A model generated the notes under the pieces. That model had not been told where the DNA came from and made no database searches. It was given only the letters and a program-made list of their open reading frames with translations. A program made the position numbers and the translations under genes. 64,000 nucleotides of DNA from Thiomonas sp. FB-Cd (lineage in GTDB: Bacteria; Pseudomonadota; Gammaproteobacteria; Burkholderiales; Burkholderiaceae_C), in assembly GCF_000733775.1 (NCBI RefSeq), contig NZ_JPOE01000002.1, forward strand, positions 1,674,001 to 1,738,000, in the 5' to 3' direction. Shown here piece after piece: positions 18,274-27,343 of the stretch (within the stretch, counting starts at the first letter, position 1; each line of letters opens with the position of its first letter).

Positions 18274-18472
18274 CACGACGCTCCTCGGTCTCAACACGGA
18301 TGAACTGCCCCTTTGCGGCGTCGCAGTTGGGGCAACTCCAGTCGTCAGGCAGATCCTCGAACGCCGTGCCTGGTGGAATCTGGCGGACCACGTCTCCCGT
18401 CTCGGGCGCATAGACTGTCCAGCAGATTCGACATTCATAATGCAGAGCTGCCATAGCTGCGGGGTGTGTCAT
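18266..18472 (-). CDS. hupI: Rubredoxin HupI
   Basis: This 68-residue rubredoxin has two CxxC iron knuckles: Cys14/Cys17 (CRIC) and Cys47/Cys50 (CPNC). HupI-type rubredoxins are needed for assembly of oxygen-exposed membrane-bound hydrogenases, probably protecting or loading Fe-S clusters of HupS. The start at 18472 forms an ATGA overlap with the hupH stop. A second in-frame Met six codons later is possible. Confidence 0.92.
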   Translation of the reverse strand: MTHPAAMAALHYECRICWTVYAPETGDVVRQIPPGTAFEDLPDDWSCPNCDAAKGQFIRVETEERRDG

Positions 18473-19308
18473 AAATCGAGTGTATGCAATGCATGCAACC
18501 GCTGGGCGGACTCGGCAATATCGTCGTCCGCCGCGCAAGCGACCGCCGGAATACCGATGACCTCGATCGAGTTGAGGATCAGCATGTCGCTTGAATTGAA
18601 ATATTGCACCCACCATGTCGCGGCAAGCCGAGTGCTGCGGATACGGCAGGCTCCATAGCCCGACGACAAGATCACGACTGGCCCCTCGCCAAGGGTCTGC
18701 ACGAGCCATCCCAGTTCCGCATCACTCATCGGCACGAGGTCCAGATTGATCATGTGCCCCCCTGCCCCAGCCTGGAATGCCCGGCTTCGCGCAATCAACT
18801 CGGCGAGAATATGGGGTGCATTGACCACGTCGGACGTGATCCCATCGCGCAATGGCATGTCCATTGGCGCACTCGCCTGGCGGGCCCTCGTGATAAGTAC
18901 CTCCGGGGCGTCAGCCACTTCAAGCGCGTCGCTCACCACTCGGCCGTCGGCACTGATCCGCTGAATCCGCCAAAGACCAGGAAACACCGATTCCTGGATA
19001 CGCAACTCCGGCTCGCCAAGCACGACCGCGCTAACCTCGCCACGTCCAAGCAGATCATCGAGAAATCGCCGCTCCGTCGCCGCGGTCTCATCGAGGTCGA
19101 AGCGCGGGCTCGGCATGCCGATCCGATAGGCGGCGAGCGCCGAACTCAATAACGCCGGCCATGCTTTGCCGGCCTGGCGAAGCTCGGGGTCGTCGGGCAG
19201 CGCCGGCGGGCTGAATACAGCCATCTCCTTGGGCAACTGCAGATATCCCGGCCCACCATCAAGGGAAGCCGGTCTCGGGCCGTGCAGCAACGTGCGACGA
19301 TCGGTCAT
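18469..19308 (-). CDS. hupH: Hydrogenase expression/formation protein HupH (HyaF family)
   Basis: This 279-residue protein of the HupH/HyaF family is an accessory factor for maturation of the small subunit of aerobic uptake hydrogenases. The family features I recognise are GEVSAVVLG, LRIQESVFPGLWRIQ, the NAPHILAELI stretch and the C-terminal WWVQYFNSSDMLILNSIEV. The start at 19308 is one base past the hupG stop. It is followed directly by hupI, the usual order. Confidence 0.9.
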   Translation of the reverse strand: MTDRRTLLHGPRPASLDGGPGYLQLPKEMAVFSPPALPDDPELRQAGKAWPALLSSALAAYRIGMPSPRFDLDETAATERRFLDDLLGRGEVSAVVLGEPELRIQESVFPGLWRIQRISADGRVVSDALEVADAPEVLITRARQASAPMDMPLRDGITSDVVNAPHILAELIARSRAFQAGAGGHMINLDLVPMSDAELGWLVQTLGEGPVVILSSGYGACRIRSTRLAATWWVQYFNSSDMLILNSIEVIGIPAVACAADDDIAESAQRLHALHTLDL

Positions 19309-19309
19309 C

Positions 19310-19735
19310 TCATGTATCTCCCAAGCCGGTGGATGGGCCAGCGTACGGACCTCCGGTGTTGACTGGATCGGCCACAATTGCGGCGATCTCGGCGAGATAG
19401 ACGGCCCAATCACGCATGCGCCCAATCGATCCCAGCACAGCACCGTCGCGCAAGAAGACGAGAGTCGGGCGAACGTTGACGCCAAAGCGCTGCGCCGCGG
19501 TGCGATCGACGTCAGGGTCAACCACACCCACGCGGAAGCGCCCGGCGAATGCGGTCATCAACTCGGGAAGCACGGCAGCGACGTCGTCGATTTCCGGATA
19601 ACGCCTGCTGTTGCCCGTAAAAAACAACACACGCGTACCCGTGGCAGCGAAGGCATCAACCGCGTCGCCCGCGAGCTGTTCGACGTCGGGCCGTGCCAGA
19701 AGTCGCTGAAACACACCACTCGTGGCATTGGTCAT
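19310..19735 (-). CDS. hupG: Thioredoxin-like hydrogenase accessory protein HupG (HyaE family)
   Basis: This 141-residue protein has a thioredoxin fold (VLFFTGNS, VGVVDPDVDR, FGVNVRPTLVFLRDG) but no CxxC redox pair at the normal active site, as expected for HyaE/HupG. These proteins act as chaperones for the twin-arginine-exported small subunit. The start at 19735 is defined by ATGA overlap with hupD. Confidence 0.88.
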   Translation of the reverse strand: MTNATSGVFQRLLARPDVEQLAGDAVDAFAATGTRVLFFTGNSRRYPEIDDVAAVLPELMTAFAGRFRVGVVDPDVDRTAAQRFGVNVRPTLVFLRDGAVLGSIGRMRDWAVYLAEIAAIVADPVNTGGPYAGPSTGLGDT

Positions 19736-20328
19736 GAAGACGCCTTCGATCCAGGCGTTGCCTGGGGCCGCCCCCGCTCGTACGGCTGCTTCGCCACGGA
19801 TGCCGGACCCAACGGGTCCCCAGCAGTGCCACAAGGCAAAGCCTCGGCGCGGAGCCCCGCCTGTGCAAGAAACGCAATCCCGGCTGCGATCGCGGCATCA
19901 ATTTGCCCATCAACAGGTCCCGACAGGCTTCCGCCGTAGGACTCGAGGTCCAGCGGTTGCACACCGACCAGACGCATTCGCGTCGGCTGACGCCCCGAGA
20001 GGGCGGCGAGCGCCAGCACGTCCTGAAAATTTGTCTGGTGAAGGCTCATTTTTTTCGCTGTGAGGTAACGCGGCACGTCGGCATCGTCGATCAGGCGTAA
20101 CGAACCAGCGGGAAGGCCATAATCAATCGCGTCGAAAATCAACAAGACATCGGCATCCTCAATCCAGGGCAACAGTCCCAGGCCCAGCGTGCCGCCATCG
20201 ACAAGCTTCACATTGGAGCCGAAACGATAGCGCTCGTGCATCGCTTCAACCACACGCACGCCGAAGCCTTCGTCGGCCCACAGGATGTTGCCAATGCCAA
20301 GGACAAGGACCGATCGCTCGGCGATCAT
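19732..20328 (-). CDS. hupD: Hydrogenase maturation protease HupD
   Basis: This nickel-dependent endopeptidase of 198 residues removes the C-terminal tail of HupL. It has the motif VLVLGIGNILWADEGFGV, with the conserved Glu and Asp that sense Ni, LLIFDAIDYG, and MSLHQTNFQDVLALA with the conserved His. It is longer at the C-terminus than typical HyaD proteins, with an uncharacterised tail of about 35 residues. The start at 20328 overlaps the hupC stop (ATGA). Confidence 0.95.
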   Translation of the reverse strand: MIAERSVLVLGIGNILWADEGFGVRVVEAMHERYRFGSNVKLVDGGTLGLGLLPWIEDADVLLIFDAIDYGLPAGSLRLIDDADVPRYLTAKKMSLHQTNFQDVLALAALSGRQPTRMRLVGVQPLDLESYGGSLSGPVDGQIDAAIAAGIAFLAQAGLRAEALPCGTAGDPLGPASVAKQPYERGRPQATPGSKASS

Positions 20329-21047
20329 GGGCGGCCGTCTTTGAAGTAACGCCAGCCATCGACCATTGTGCTGATCATGGTCTGGCGCGACATGATGTCC
20401 TCGCGAATCGCCATGTAGACGTGGACGATCACGAACATGATCAGGTACCACATGGCGAGATGGTGCCAAGTATGAACGGTCTGACTGCTGCCAAACAGCG
20501 GAATGACCCAACTCGTAAACAGATGATTGGACCAGGACCCATACCCTGTGCCTTCGCCATACAGCGCGAATCCGGTGATGATCTCGAACAGCACACCGAC
20601 CACGAACATGAACAACATCGCAAGCTGCGCTAACGGGTTATGGCCGGTCTCCTTGCCGGTTTCGCGTTCGATCAGGAGATACCAGCGCACCGTTCGAAAA
20701 AAGGCATGCCACCAATCCTTCGTCCAAACCCGCGGCACGAAGATCTCTCGGGCGTAGCGGTTGCCGACGAAAGTCCAATAGATTCGCACCATCATGCCCA
20801 GTGCCAGGACGTATCCGCTCAAAAAATGCGCCAGCCGAATGTCACCCATCAGGTAATGGTTGTAAGGCTGACCGAGAAAGAGCGGCCACGGCGGATTGCC
20901 AATGAGCCAACCGGTGATGGCGAGCACCGTGATCGCTGCAGCGACAAGCCAGTGCCAGATGCGCACCGGCAGTTCATAAACATAGACTGGCGCGGTCACT
21001 TGTGGCGATGCGACGCCGGTCCACGACAATTGCGATTGATCGGGCAT
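20325..21047 (-). CDS. hupC: Ni/Fe-hydrogenase b-type cytochrome HupC
   Basis: This diheme cytochrome b of 240 residues anchors HupSL to the membrane and passes electrons to quinone. Four membrane segments are visible. Haem-ligand candidates are His in YELPVRIWHWLV, the His of the NHYLMGDIRLAHF stretch and the cluster VHTWHHLAMWY with a further VHVYMA. Its place after hupL with a 27-bp gap is standard. Confidence 0.95.
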   Translation of the reverse strand: MPDQSQLSWTGVASPQVTAPVYVYELPVRIWHWLVAAAITVLAITGWLIGNPPWPLFLGQPYNHYLMGDIRLAHFLSGYVLALGMMVRIYWTFVGNRYAREIFVPRVWTKDWWHAFFRTVRWYLLIERETGKETGHNPLAQLAMLFMFVVGVLFEIITGFALYGEGTGYGSWSNHLFTSWVIPLFGSSQTVHTWHHLAMWYLIMFVIVHVYMAIREDIMSRQTMISTMVDGWRYFKDGRP

Positions 21048-21074
21048 GACGGATTCCCCGGTTAGCCGCAGGCT

Positions 21075-22871
21075 CTAACGCACCTCGGCGCGAACCAACT
21101 CGCCCCCATCCGGCGCAATGACATGAGTCGAACACGCAAGGCAGGGATCAAAGCTATGCAAGGTGCGAAGAATCTCCAGCGGCTGTGTTGCCTCGGCGAG
21201 CGGCGTGTTGAGTAGCGACGCCTCAAACGCACCAATGTTGCCCGCGGGATCCCGCGGCGAACCGTTCCAGGTCGTCGGCACGACGGCTTGATACGACTCG
21301 ATACGGGTGTTCTTGATGTGCACCCAGTGGCCCAGCGAGCCACGCGGAGCCTCAACGCGGCCGATGCCCTTGGTGTCGGCCGCCCAAGTGGACGGTTCCC
21401 ATTTCTCCGTGGATGCGGTGGCGAGGTCCCCTGCACGCAGGTTATCCATCAAGCGATCATGGAACGTGCGCATCTTGTGCGCCGCCCATGAAGCCTCGAG
21501 GCCGCGCGCAGCGGTGCGGCCCAGCGTTGTGAACAGTGCGTCGACCGGCAAACCCAGATCGCTGAGCAGCTTGTCCACCGGCTCCTTGAATTCGGGTATT
21601 CCCCGCGCGTAGCCCACTGTGAACCGGGAAAGCGGACCGACCTCCATCGCGTGCCCACGCCAGCGTGGCGCCTTGATGAACGAGTACTTGGCGGATTCAT
21701 CGAGCTGTTTGATATCCGTCTTCGTCCCCACCGTGTTGGGTCCAAGCTTGAAGTTCGGGTCGGTGATCCCAGCCCAGGGGTGAAGACCAACCGCCTCGTC
21801 CGGATAGCGATACCAAGAATGATCGACGAACTCCTGCACCTGCTGGGGGTCCCGAAGATCGACGTCCATCACGGCACCAAGCTTGCCACCGACGATGACT
21901 CCACTGGGGATCAGCATGTTGCCTTCCGACCAGTCATTCGCGTGCAGCGGAAATTCACCATAGGACATGACGTTTTGCCCCGCCAGCCCGCGCCCGTAGG
22001 TCCAGTTCTTGTAGAAGGAAGCGATCGCCTTGAGATCAGGCATATAGACCTGGTCGATAAAGTCAATGGTCCGGTCAATGATTGACGAGACGAGGTTGAG
22101 TTGCACCATATTGACCGGTGCGCCTGCCGCGAGCGCCTCATCCAGATTGATGGCACACGCCATGCCCCCGACAAGCCAATTCGGGTGGGGATTCTTGCCA
22201 CCGAACACCGTATGAATCTTGACGATCTCGCGTTGAAAATCGAGCGCTTCCAGATAGTGTGATACCGCCATCAAATTCGCTTCGGGCGGGAGCCGATAGG
22301 CCGGGTTACCCCAGTAGCCGTTCATGAATGGACCAAGTTGCCCGGAATTCACAAATTTCTGCAGCCGGGATTGCACATCCCGGAAATATCCCGGCGATGA
22401 ATTGGGCCACGGCGAAATGCTCTGTGCCAACGCGCTCGTCGCTTTCGGATCCGCCTTCAGCGAGTTGACCACGTCAACCCAGTCCAGCGCATGCAAATGG
22501 TAGAAATGAATCAAATGATCCTGCGCCCATTGCGTCGCAAGCATCAGATTGCGGATGGTGTTTGCATTTTCGGGGATCTTGATCCCGAGCGAGTCTTCCA
22601 CGGCGCGCACCGATGCGAGCGCGTGCACCCCGGTACACACGCCGCAGATACGCTCACAAAATGCCCAGGCATCACGTGGATCACGCCCTTTGAGAATGAC
22701 TTCAAGCCCACGCCACATGGTCCCGGACGACACTGCATTGCGAATGACATTGTTCGCATCGAGGTTGACTTCACAACGCAAATGCCCTTCGATCCGCGTG
22801 ACCGGATCCACAATCAGCCTGCGCCCGCTGTTGTCCAGGTTGAAGCCGTTCGGCGTCGTCACCGTGCTCAT
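21075..22871 (-). CDS. hupL: Uptake [NiFe]-hydrogenase large subunit HupL
   Basis: This is the catalytic subunit (598 residues) of a periplasm-facing membrane-bound H2-uptake hydrogenase. L1 is [17 protein letters not shown] with Cys76 and Cys79. L2 is DPCLACSTH with Cys577 and Cys580. HupD should cut after His583, releasing a 15-residue tail. N-terminal [12 protein letters not shown] is also canonical. There is no signal peptide; the protein is exported with HupS. It has an ATGA overlap with hupS. By overall motifs it resembles group 1d enzymes such as Ralstonia HoxG. Confidence 0.97.
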   Translation of the reverse strand: MSTVTTPNGFNLDNSGRRLIVDPVTRIEGHLRCEVNLDANNVIRNAVSSGTMWRGLEVILKGRDPRDAWAFCERICGVCTGVHALASVRAVEDSLGIKIPENANTIRNLMLATQWAQDHLIHFYHLHALDWVDVVNSLKADPKATSALAQSISPWPNSSPGYFRDVQSRLQKFVNSGQLGPFMNGYWGNPAYRLPPEANLMAVSHYLEALDFQREIVKIHTVFGGKNPHPNWLVGGMACAINLDEALAAGAPVNMVQLNLVSSIIDRTIDFIDQVYMPDLKAIASFYKNWTYGRGLAGQNVMSYGEFPLHANDWSEGNMLIPSGVIVGGKLGAVMDVDLRDPQQVQEFVDHSWYRYPDEAVGLHPWAGITDPNFKLGPNTVGTKTDIKQLDESAKYSFIKAPRWRGHAMEVGPLSRFTVGYARGIPEFKEPVDKLLSDLGLPVDALFTTLGRTAARGLEASWAAHKMRTFHDRLMDNLRAGDLATASTEKWEPSTWAADTKGIGRVEAPRGSLGHWVHIKNTRIESYQAVVPTTWNGSPRDPAGNIGAFEASLLNTPLAEATQPLEILRTLHSFDPCLACSTHVIAPDGGELVRAEVR

Positions 22872-23986
22872 TGCTCGCCTCCGTCACCCATGTCGGACTG
22901 CTCAACCTTATCCTGGCGCTTCTTGCGCACCACCTTGACCACACTGGCCACGGCGTGCGCCGCGACCCCAGCGCCAACGACCGCGGCACCAGCACCACCG
23001 AATGCGTCGGCCGTCGCCTCGATCCCGAGTGCCGTTCCGATGTGGGACAGGCGTTGGTAGAACGGGCCGTTATCCCAGAAGTTTTCTTCGGAGCAGCCGA
23101 TGCAACCATGTCCAGCCTGAATTGGAAAGGAAACGCCCCCGTTCCAACGAATGGTCGAACAGGCGTTGTACGTGGTTGGTCCGCGGCAACCCATTTTGTA
23201 GAGACAATACCCCGAGCGCGCCCCTTCATCGTCCCATGACTCGACGAATTCACCCGCATCAAAGTGAGGTCGCCGGTAGCACTTATCGTGAATCCGTTGA
23301 CCATAGAACATCAGAGGCCTTCCACGATTATCCAGTTCGGGAAGTCGGTCGAATGTGACCATGTAGCTAATGACGCCCGTCATGACCTCGGCGATTGGCG
23401 GACAGCCCGGAACCTTGATGATGGGTTTGTCCGTGATCACTTTATCAATGGGCGTTGCCGCCGTTGGATTGGGCCGCGCGGCCTGCACGCATCCCCAAGA
23501 CGCACATGCGCCCCAGGCAATCACCGCCTTTGCATCGGCTGCGACCGACTTGAGTTTGTCGACGAAAGGCTTTCCACCCACGATGCAATACATGCCATCC
23601 TCGTTAAGCGGAGGATTTCCCTCGACAGCCAGGATGTATTGGCCCTTATATTTTTTGGGTATCTCGTCGAGGATCGCCTCGGCCTGCTCCCCGGCAGCCG
23701 CCATCAAGGTATCGTCGTAGTCGAGCGAGATCATCTTCAAAATGACGTCCTTCGCCAGCGGATGCCCGGACCGAATGAAGGATTCCGAGCAGCATGTGCA
23801 CTCAAGCCCATGCATCCAAAGCACGGGAATGCGCGGCTTGGTTTCCATGGCGTGCGCGATTTTCGACGCGTATATCGGCTCGAGGCCCAGCGCTGCGGCC
23901 GTCAGCGAACAGAACTTGAGAAAGGAACGTCGGCTTGTTCCCTGCGCGCGCATCAGCTCATAAAACGTCTGGTTCTCAGCCACCAT
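22868..23986 (-). CDS. hupS: Uptake [NiFe]-hydrogenase small subunit HupS, oxygen-tolerant type
   Basis: This is the Fe-S subunit (372 residues) carrying the proximal, medial and distal clusters. A twin-arginine signal (RRSFLK, Arg19-Arg20) directs export of the folded dimer. The proximal cluster ligands are Cys63, Cys66, Cys161 and Cys195, plus two supernumerary cysteines, Cys65 (in LECTCCSES) and Cys166 (GACASWGC). This six-Cys set builds the [4Fe-3S] cluster of oxygen-tolerant enzymes. Distal and medial ligands are in [17 protein letters not shown] and GCIGC. A C-terminal hydrophobic helix (about 326-351) anchors it. GAGGAG lies before the start. It is the first gene of the hup operon. Confidence 0.97.
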   Translation of the reverse strand: MVAENQTFYELMRAQGTSRRSFLKFCSLTAAALGLEPIYASKIAHAMETKPRIPVLWMHGLECTCCSESFIRSGHPLAKDVILKMISLDYDDTLMAAAGEQAEAILDEIPKKYKGQYILAVEGNPPLNEDGMYCIVGGKPFVDKLKSVAADAKAVIAWGACASWGCVQAARPNPTAATPIDKVITDKPIIKVPGCPPIAEVMTGVISYMVTFDRLPELDNRGRPLMFYGQRIHDKCYRRPHFDAGEFVESWDDEGARSGYCLYKMGCRGPTTYNACSTIRWNGGVSFPIQAGHGCIGCSEENFWDNGPFYQRLSHIGTALGIEATADAFGGAGAAVVGAGVAAHAVASVVKVVRKKRQDKVEQSDMGDGGEQ

Positions 23987-24558
23987 TTCCGTCTCCTCAC
24001 TTCAAGAGCGAACCAGCGCCGGGCTGGTCCTCTTGATCAACCAAGCTGCGCCTTCGCTTTCCCCATTAAGTTCAATCTAGGCAACTTTCAACGTGAATGC
24101 GATCCCGGATCCAGGCGCCTGATTGACCTTCATCAAGAATCCTTGCTTTAAATCTGTTCGAAGATGAAACATGAGCTCGGCGACACTGCGAAGCAGGCTT
24201 GCGCTGGCCATAAGCTTGCCTCGTCGGGTTGTAGCCATGCTGACTTCCGCATGCAGTCGGCCGCTGGCCGGTGATGGAGTCTGCCTCGCCATCAATGGAC
24301 CTGCGCTGCATGAACCGGAAGCCACCTGCGCGTGACTGCGTCTCTTCGTACCGTCGATCCATATCTCTGCCATGCGTTTCTGAAGCGTTGGCGCCAGGGA
24401 ACATGTTCACCTGCAAAATTGTCGCAATGCCCGCGCGCTGGATAATTCACAACAGGCGTTGCCATGCGCGAACATCAGGCGCCCGTGTGCCGCCAATGTT
24501 GATGATTGCGGCACCCCCTTGCGCCCACCTTTTCTTCTATAACGCCCGAGCCCCGCGC
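23987..24558. other. Upstream region of the hup operon
   Basis: About 570 bp between divergent hupS and the START-domain gene. No gene is supportable; a minus-strand frame ending near 24077 has a tail vaguely like a histidine kinase end but no kinase motifs. An FNR-like box lies at 24123-24136. Confidence 0.5.
24123..24136 (-). promoter_or_regulatory. FNR/ANR-like box upstream of hupS
   Basis: TTGAC-CTTC-ATCAA differs from the FNR consensus TTGAT-N4-ATCAA at one position. Its centre is about 143 bp upstream of the hupS start. A TAGATT hexamer (minus strand, 24079-24074) could be a -10 element that would place the box near -62, a class I activator position. The -35 is weak. Oxygen control of hup transcription is inferred. 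Confidence 0.5.
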
Positions 24559-25065
24559 ATGACTTCCTGCCGCGTCCAACGTGATCTCGCCGTTCCGAAC
24601 GACGCCTTGTTTGCACTGGTCGCCGACGTCGAGGCCTATCCCCGATACATGCCTGGATGGAAGGCCGTTCGGGTTCTCGCGCGAGCGGGTTCGTCCTGCC
24701 GGGTCGAGCAGACCATCAATCTCGTCGGCGCCGAAATCACGTTCGAGTCCATCGCAGAATGGGATCCGCCCCACCGTCTGGATATTCGGGCAACTGACAG
24801 CCCATCACAGCCCTTTCGCAAATTCCACTTGTGCTGGACCTTCACCCCGACTGGCCCACAACAAACGCTGCTTCAAGTCGAACTCGAATGTGAATTCCGT
24901 TCCGCGCTCCTGACCCATGTGGCACGCCGTATGAGTTGGATCTTGCTCAATCGCGCCATTGACGCCTTCGAGCGCAAGGCAACGCTGCTTATGGATAAGC
25001 CAGGCATTGACAGTCATGGCGGGTCCGCTGCGAGCACACTCTCCAATCACGATCCAAGCAGATAG
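24559..25065 (+). CDS. COQ10/RatA-like START-domain lipid-binding protein
   Basis: This 168-residue protein of the polyketide cyclase/START superfamily resembles ubiquinone-binding COQ10 and bacterial RatA. The features are ALFALVADVEAYPRYMPGW near the N-terminus, INLVGAEITFES in the strands and the C-terminal helix RMSWILLNRAIDAFERKA lining a lipid pocket. The start at 24559 (MTSCRVQRD) is where homology begins; the upstream frame is non-homologous. It is monocistronic and its end overlaps the prenyltransferase fusion gene by 19 bp tail-to-tail. It is not in the usual ratA context near smpB, so quinone binding rather than a toxin role is plausible but unproven. Confidence 0.8.
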   Translation: MTSCRVQRDLAVPNDALFALVADVEAYPRYMPGWKAVRVLARAGSSCRVEQTINLVGAEITFESIAEWDPPHRLDIRATDSPSQPFRKFHLCWTFTPTGPQQTLLQVELECEFRSALLTHVARRMSWILLNRAIDAFERKATLLMDKPGIDSHGGSAASTLSNHDPSR

Positions 25066-26609
25066 GCGAGCGCGAGGAGCGCGCCGGTTGACAAGTGAAG
25101 CAACACGGACATTGCGTTAACCTGCAACAGGTCAAATGGAAGGCGCTTGCGATCCTCGTTGGGGTCGCGCCAACGCTCCACCCAGCGACGGCCGAGGCGG
25201 TCGGCCCTGAAAAAGAGCGGGAACGGCAGAAGCGCGAGCCACGCATACGGGGTCGCCAAGCCTGGAGTGACCACACCAAGCACACCGAGCGCCACGATCA
25301 GCGTGAAGCCCACCAAGTTGAACAGGCGATAAATGCCGAATACGCGGTCATAGGTGAACGCCATGTCGCGATCTTGAGCGATGCGCACGACCCAGTTGCG
25401 TTTTCCGCTGATGGCATCGGCGGGCGCATCCTGAAACTGGTTGATCCAAAGCACGAGCAAGATGAACACGCTGACGGGCAGTGACGCAACAACACTGGCA
25501 AACACGGGCCATGGCGTCGCGCCACCTGCCGTCAAGACATAACTTGTCCCCAGGACGATGACGGGTCCAAAACCGACAGCCACCGCGACCTCACCAAATC
25601 CGCGGTAGCTCAGCGGAAATGGCCCCACCGTGTAGGCAACGCCCAGGGCACAGCCCAGAGCCCCGATCATCAGCAAAGGCGTCGGGGCAAACGCCGACCC
25701 GGCGATGAGCGCGTTGATGTGCAGCCCGATCCAAATCGTTGCCCCGAAACAGGCAATGCTGGCTGCCAGCACTTTCCACGGCGCCAGAAGCCCAAGCTGG
25801 ATCATCCGACTTCCACCAGTGAACGCATTGGCGCCCACCTGATTCTGATCGTCCGCCCCGCTGGTGTGATCTCCGTAGTCATTGATCAGATTGGTGCCAG
25901 CCGCAGCCAGCACCGCCCCGACCAATGCCCACACAAAAATGGCCCACGACCACTCCTGGCCTTCACCCGCACGCCGCATGGCATAGCTGGCAATGGCGCC
26001 CCCCAACAGCACAGGGACCAGGGCCGCGGTAAAAAACGGCGCACGAACGGCATGCACCCAAAGTCGCATCCAGCGACTCAGCGCCCGCAGCGCCTGCAAG
26101 GGGTGGCTGGGCTCGTTTTGTGGAAAGTCGCGCCACGCAAAACGCGGGATGGCCAAGGTGTCGACCAGTGCCGTGCGCGTCGGAGACAGCCGAAAGCAGC
26201 CAAACTCGCTGGGCACCTTGCCCGTGACATCATGGATCGCCTGTTGCGGCACATGAACCCCAGCTTGCAACAGGGCGACTGCGCGAATGCGACCTGCCTG
26301 ATCCAGAATCTCGCTGCAGTGCCCGCTGATTTCCACTCCGAGCTCACTGCCTTGTTCGCAGGGCCAGATCACAGCCTGCACCGACGAATTGGTCGCCACT
26401 TGGGCCGCGATTCGAGACGCCTTGCAACACACGAAGATCAAATCTTGGCCGTCGAGCACGAATTGAAGCGGAGCAGCCGAGCTGTTTCCGTCGACCGAGG
26501 TCGCAAGCACCATGCGGTTCGCGCCCGCCAGGACGTGCTCGAGCAGTGGCTGGTCGGCGGCCGCCAGTGTCAAATCGCCACCGAATTTCATCACGTCGGA
26601 TTGGTCCAT
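25047..26609 (-). CDS. Fusion of an FMN-type split-barrel domain with a UbiA/MenA-like prenyltransferase
   Basis: A 520-residue two-domain protein. Residues about 15-165 look like a pyridoxamine-phosphate-oxidase-type split barrel (MVLATSVDGNSSAAPLQFVL, LIFVCCKASRIAAQVATN, AVIWPC). Residues about 185-520 are an eight- to nine-helix UbiA-superfamily prenyltransferase with the Asp-rich motif NLINDYGDHTSGADD (240-254) and a second motif in QFQDAPADAISGKRN; these bind Mg-prenyl diphosphate. It resembles MenA most. MenA is normally about 300 residues without the N-terminal domain. The start at 26609 has GGAGAG upstream. It is the last gene of the psr-type operon. A role in making or modifying a quinone is inferred. 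Confidence 0.85.
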   Translation of the reverse strand: MDQSDVMKFGGDLTLAAADQPLLEHVLAGANRMVLATSVDGNSSAAPLQFVLDGQDLIFVCCKASRIAAQVATNSSVQAVIWPCEQGSELGVEISGHCSEILDQAGRIRAVALLQAGVHVPQQAIHDVTGKVPSEFGCFRLSPTRTALVDTLAIPRFAWRDFPQNEPSHPLQALRALSRWMRLWVHAVRAPFFTAALVPVLLGGAIASYAMRRAGEGQEWSWAIFVWALVGAVLAAAGTNLINDYGDHTSGADDQNQVGANAFTGGSRMIQLGLLAPWKVLAASIACFGATIWIGLHINALIAGSAFAPTPLLMIGALGCALGVAYTVGPFPLSYRGFGEVAVAVGFGPVIVLGTSYVLTAGGATPWPVFASVVASLPVSVFILLVLWINQFQDAPADAISGKRNWVVRIAQDRDMAFTYDRVFGIYRLFNLVGFTLIVALGVLGVVTPGLATPYAWLALLPFPLFFRADRLGRRWVERWRDPNEDRKRLPFDLLQVNAMSVLLHLSTGALLALAYLLGS

Positions 26610-26673
26610 TGGCTCTCCGAGGCACGGACGCACATGGGGCTAGGCGGCGAGATCGCCGCCGCCAGCGCGCTAC

Positions 26674-27333
26674 TCAGTTGCAGATCCCTTTCAGGTTGAT
26701 TCGCACGGGAACCTTCGGCATTGGTGCAACGGCCGCACCCGCGGCGGACGCAGCCTCTTGAGGCGACCCGATTTCGAGCATTGGAATCGGCGCAACACCG
26801 GCCTGTGGGCATGTGTTCAAGGCACGCACAATCTGAAATGTTTCGCGTTGAGAGGCCCACGCGTCAATCTTTTTGGCCCATGCACTCAGGCCCCCAGCCA
26901 GTCCGAGCGCCGGCACGCCCGCCACTCGCAGCAGTGTGGTGGCCTGCGCCTGCCTGTCGGTTGTTTCCGCATAGACAATCACCTGCGGCACGCGCCGCAG
27001 GCGCACAATTTCCGCCGGATCAAATAGCTTGGGCAACGGAATGTTCTGAGCACCTTGAATGTGGGCCTCAGCGAAGGCCCTGGCCGAGCGGATGTCGATC
27101 AACGTGAAATCCCCTCGATGCGCCAACATCAAGTTGCGCAAATGCTCGGGCGTGATCGCATCATCACCGCGCGCCACCGCTTGCGCCAGCGATTGAAGCG
27201 TGGCGTCCCGTGGCATCGCCGCCCAGACCACGTCAACGGGAGACAGTGCAGCGACGGCAGGAACGAGCAGCGGTATTGCACGCAGCGCAGCGGCCAGGCT
27301 TGGCCGTCGGATGCCGGAATTTCGCTTGGGCAT
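26674..27333 (-). CDS. Exported rhodanese-like protein lacking the catalytic cysteine
   Basis: This 219-residue protein has an N-terminal signal or anchor (hydrophobic residues about 11-39 ending VWAAMP) and one rhodanese domain (FTLIDIRSARAFAEAHIQGA, IVYAETTDRQ, LAGGLSAW). The usual active-site Cys after the IVY strand is Ala122, so it cannot form a persulfide there. Two other cysteines, Cys175 and Cys218 near the extreme C-terminus (KGICN), remain. The start at 27333 is supported by GAGGAA. It lies between the NrfD-like subunit and the prenyltransferase fusion, so it may bind or hand over sulfane sulfur or polysulfide to the complex in the periplasm. Confidence 0.82.
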   Translation of the reverse strand: MPKRNSGIRRPSLAAALRAIPLLVPAVAALSPVDVVWAAMPRDATLQSLAQAVARGDDAITPEHLRNLMLAHRGDFTLIDIRSARAFAEAHIQGAQNIPLPKLFDPAEIVRLRRVPQVIVYAETTDRQAQATTLLRVAGVPALGLAGGLSAWAKKIDAWASQRETFQIVRALNTCPQAGVAPIPMLEIGSPQEAASAAGAAVAPMPKVPVRINLKGICN

Positions 27334-27343
27334 GGTTTGTTCC

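Noticed and set aside
24077..24373. Minus-strand frame upstream of hupS ending in a tail reminiscent of histidine kinases
   Set aside because: No H-box, N-box or G-box residues are visible and the resemblance is limited to a few residues, so it cannot support a kinase remnant call.
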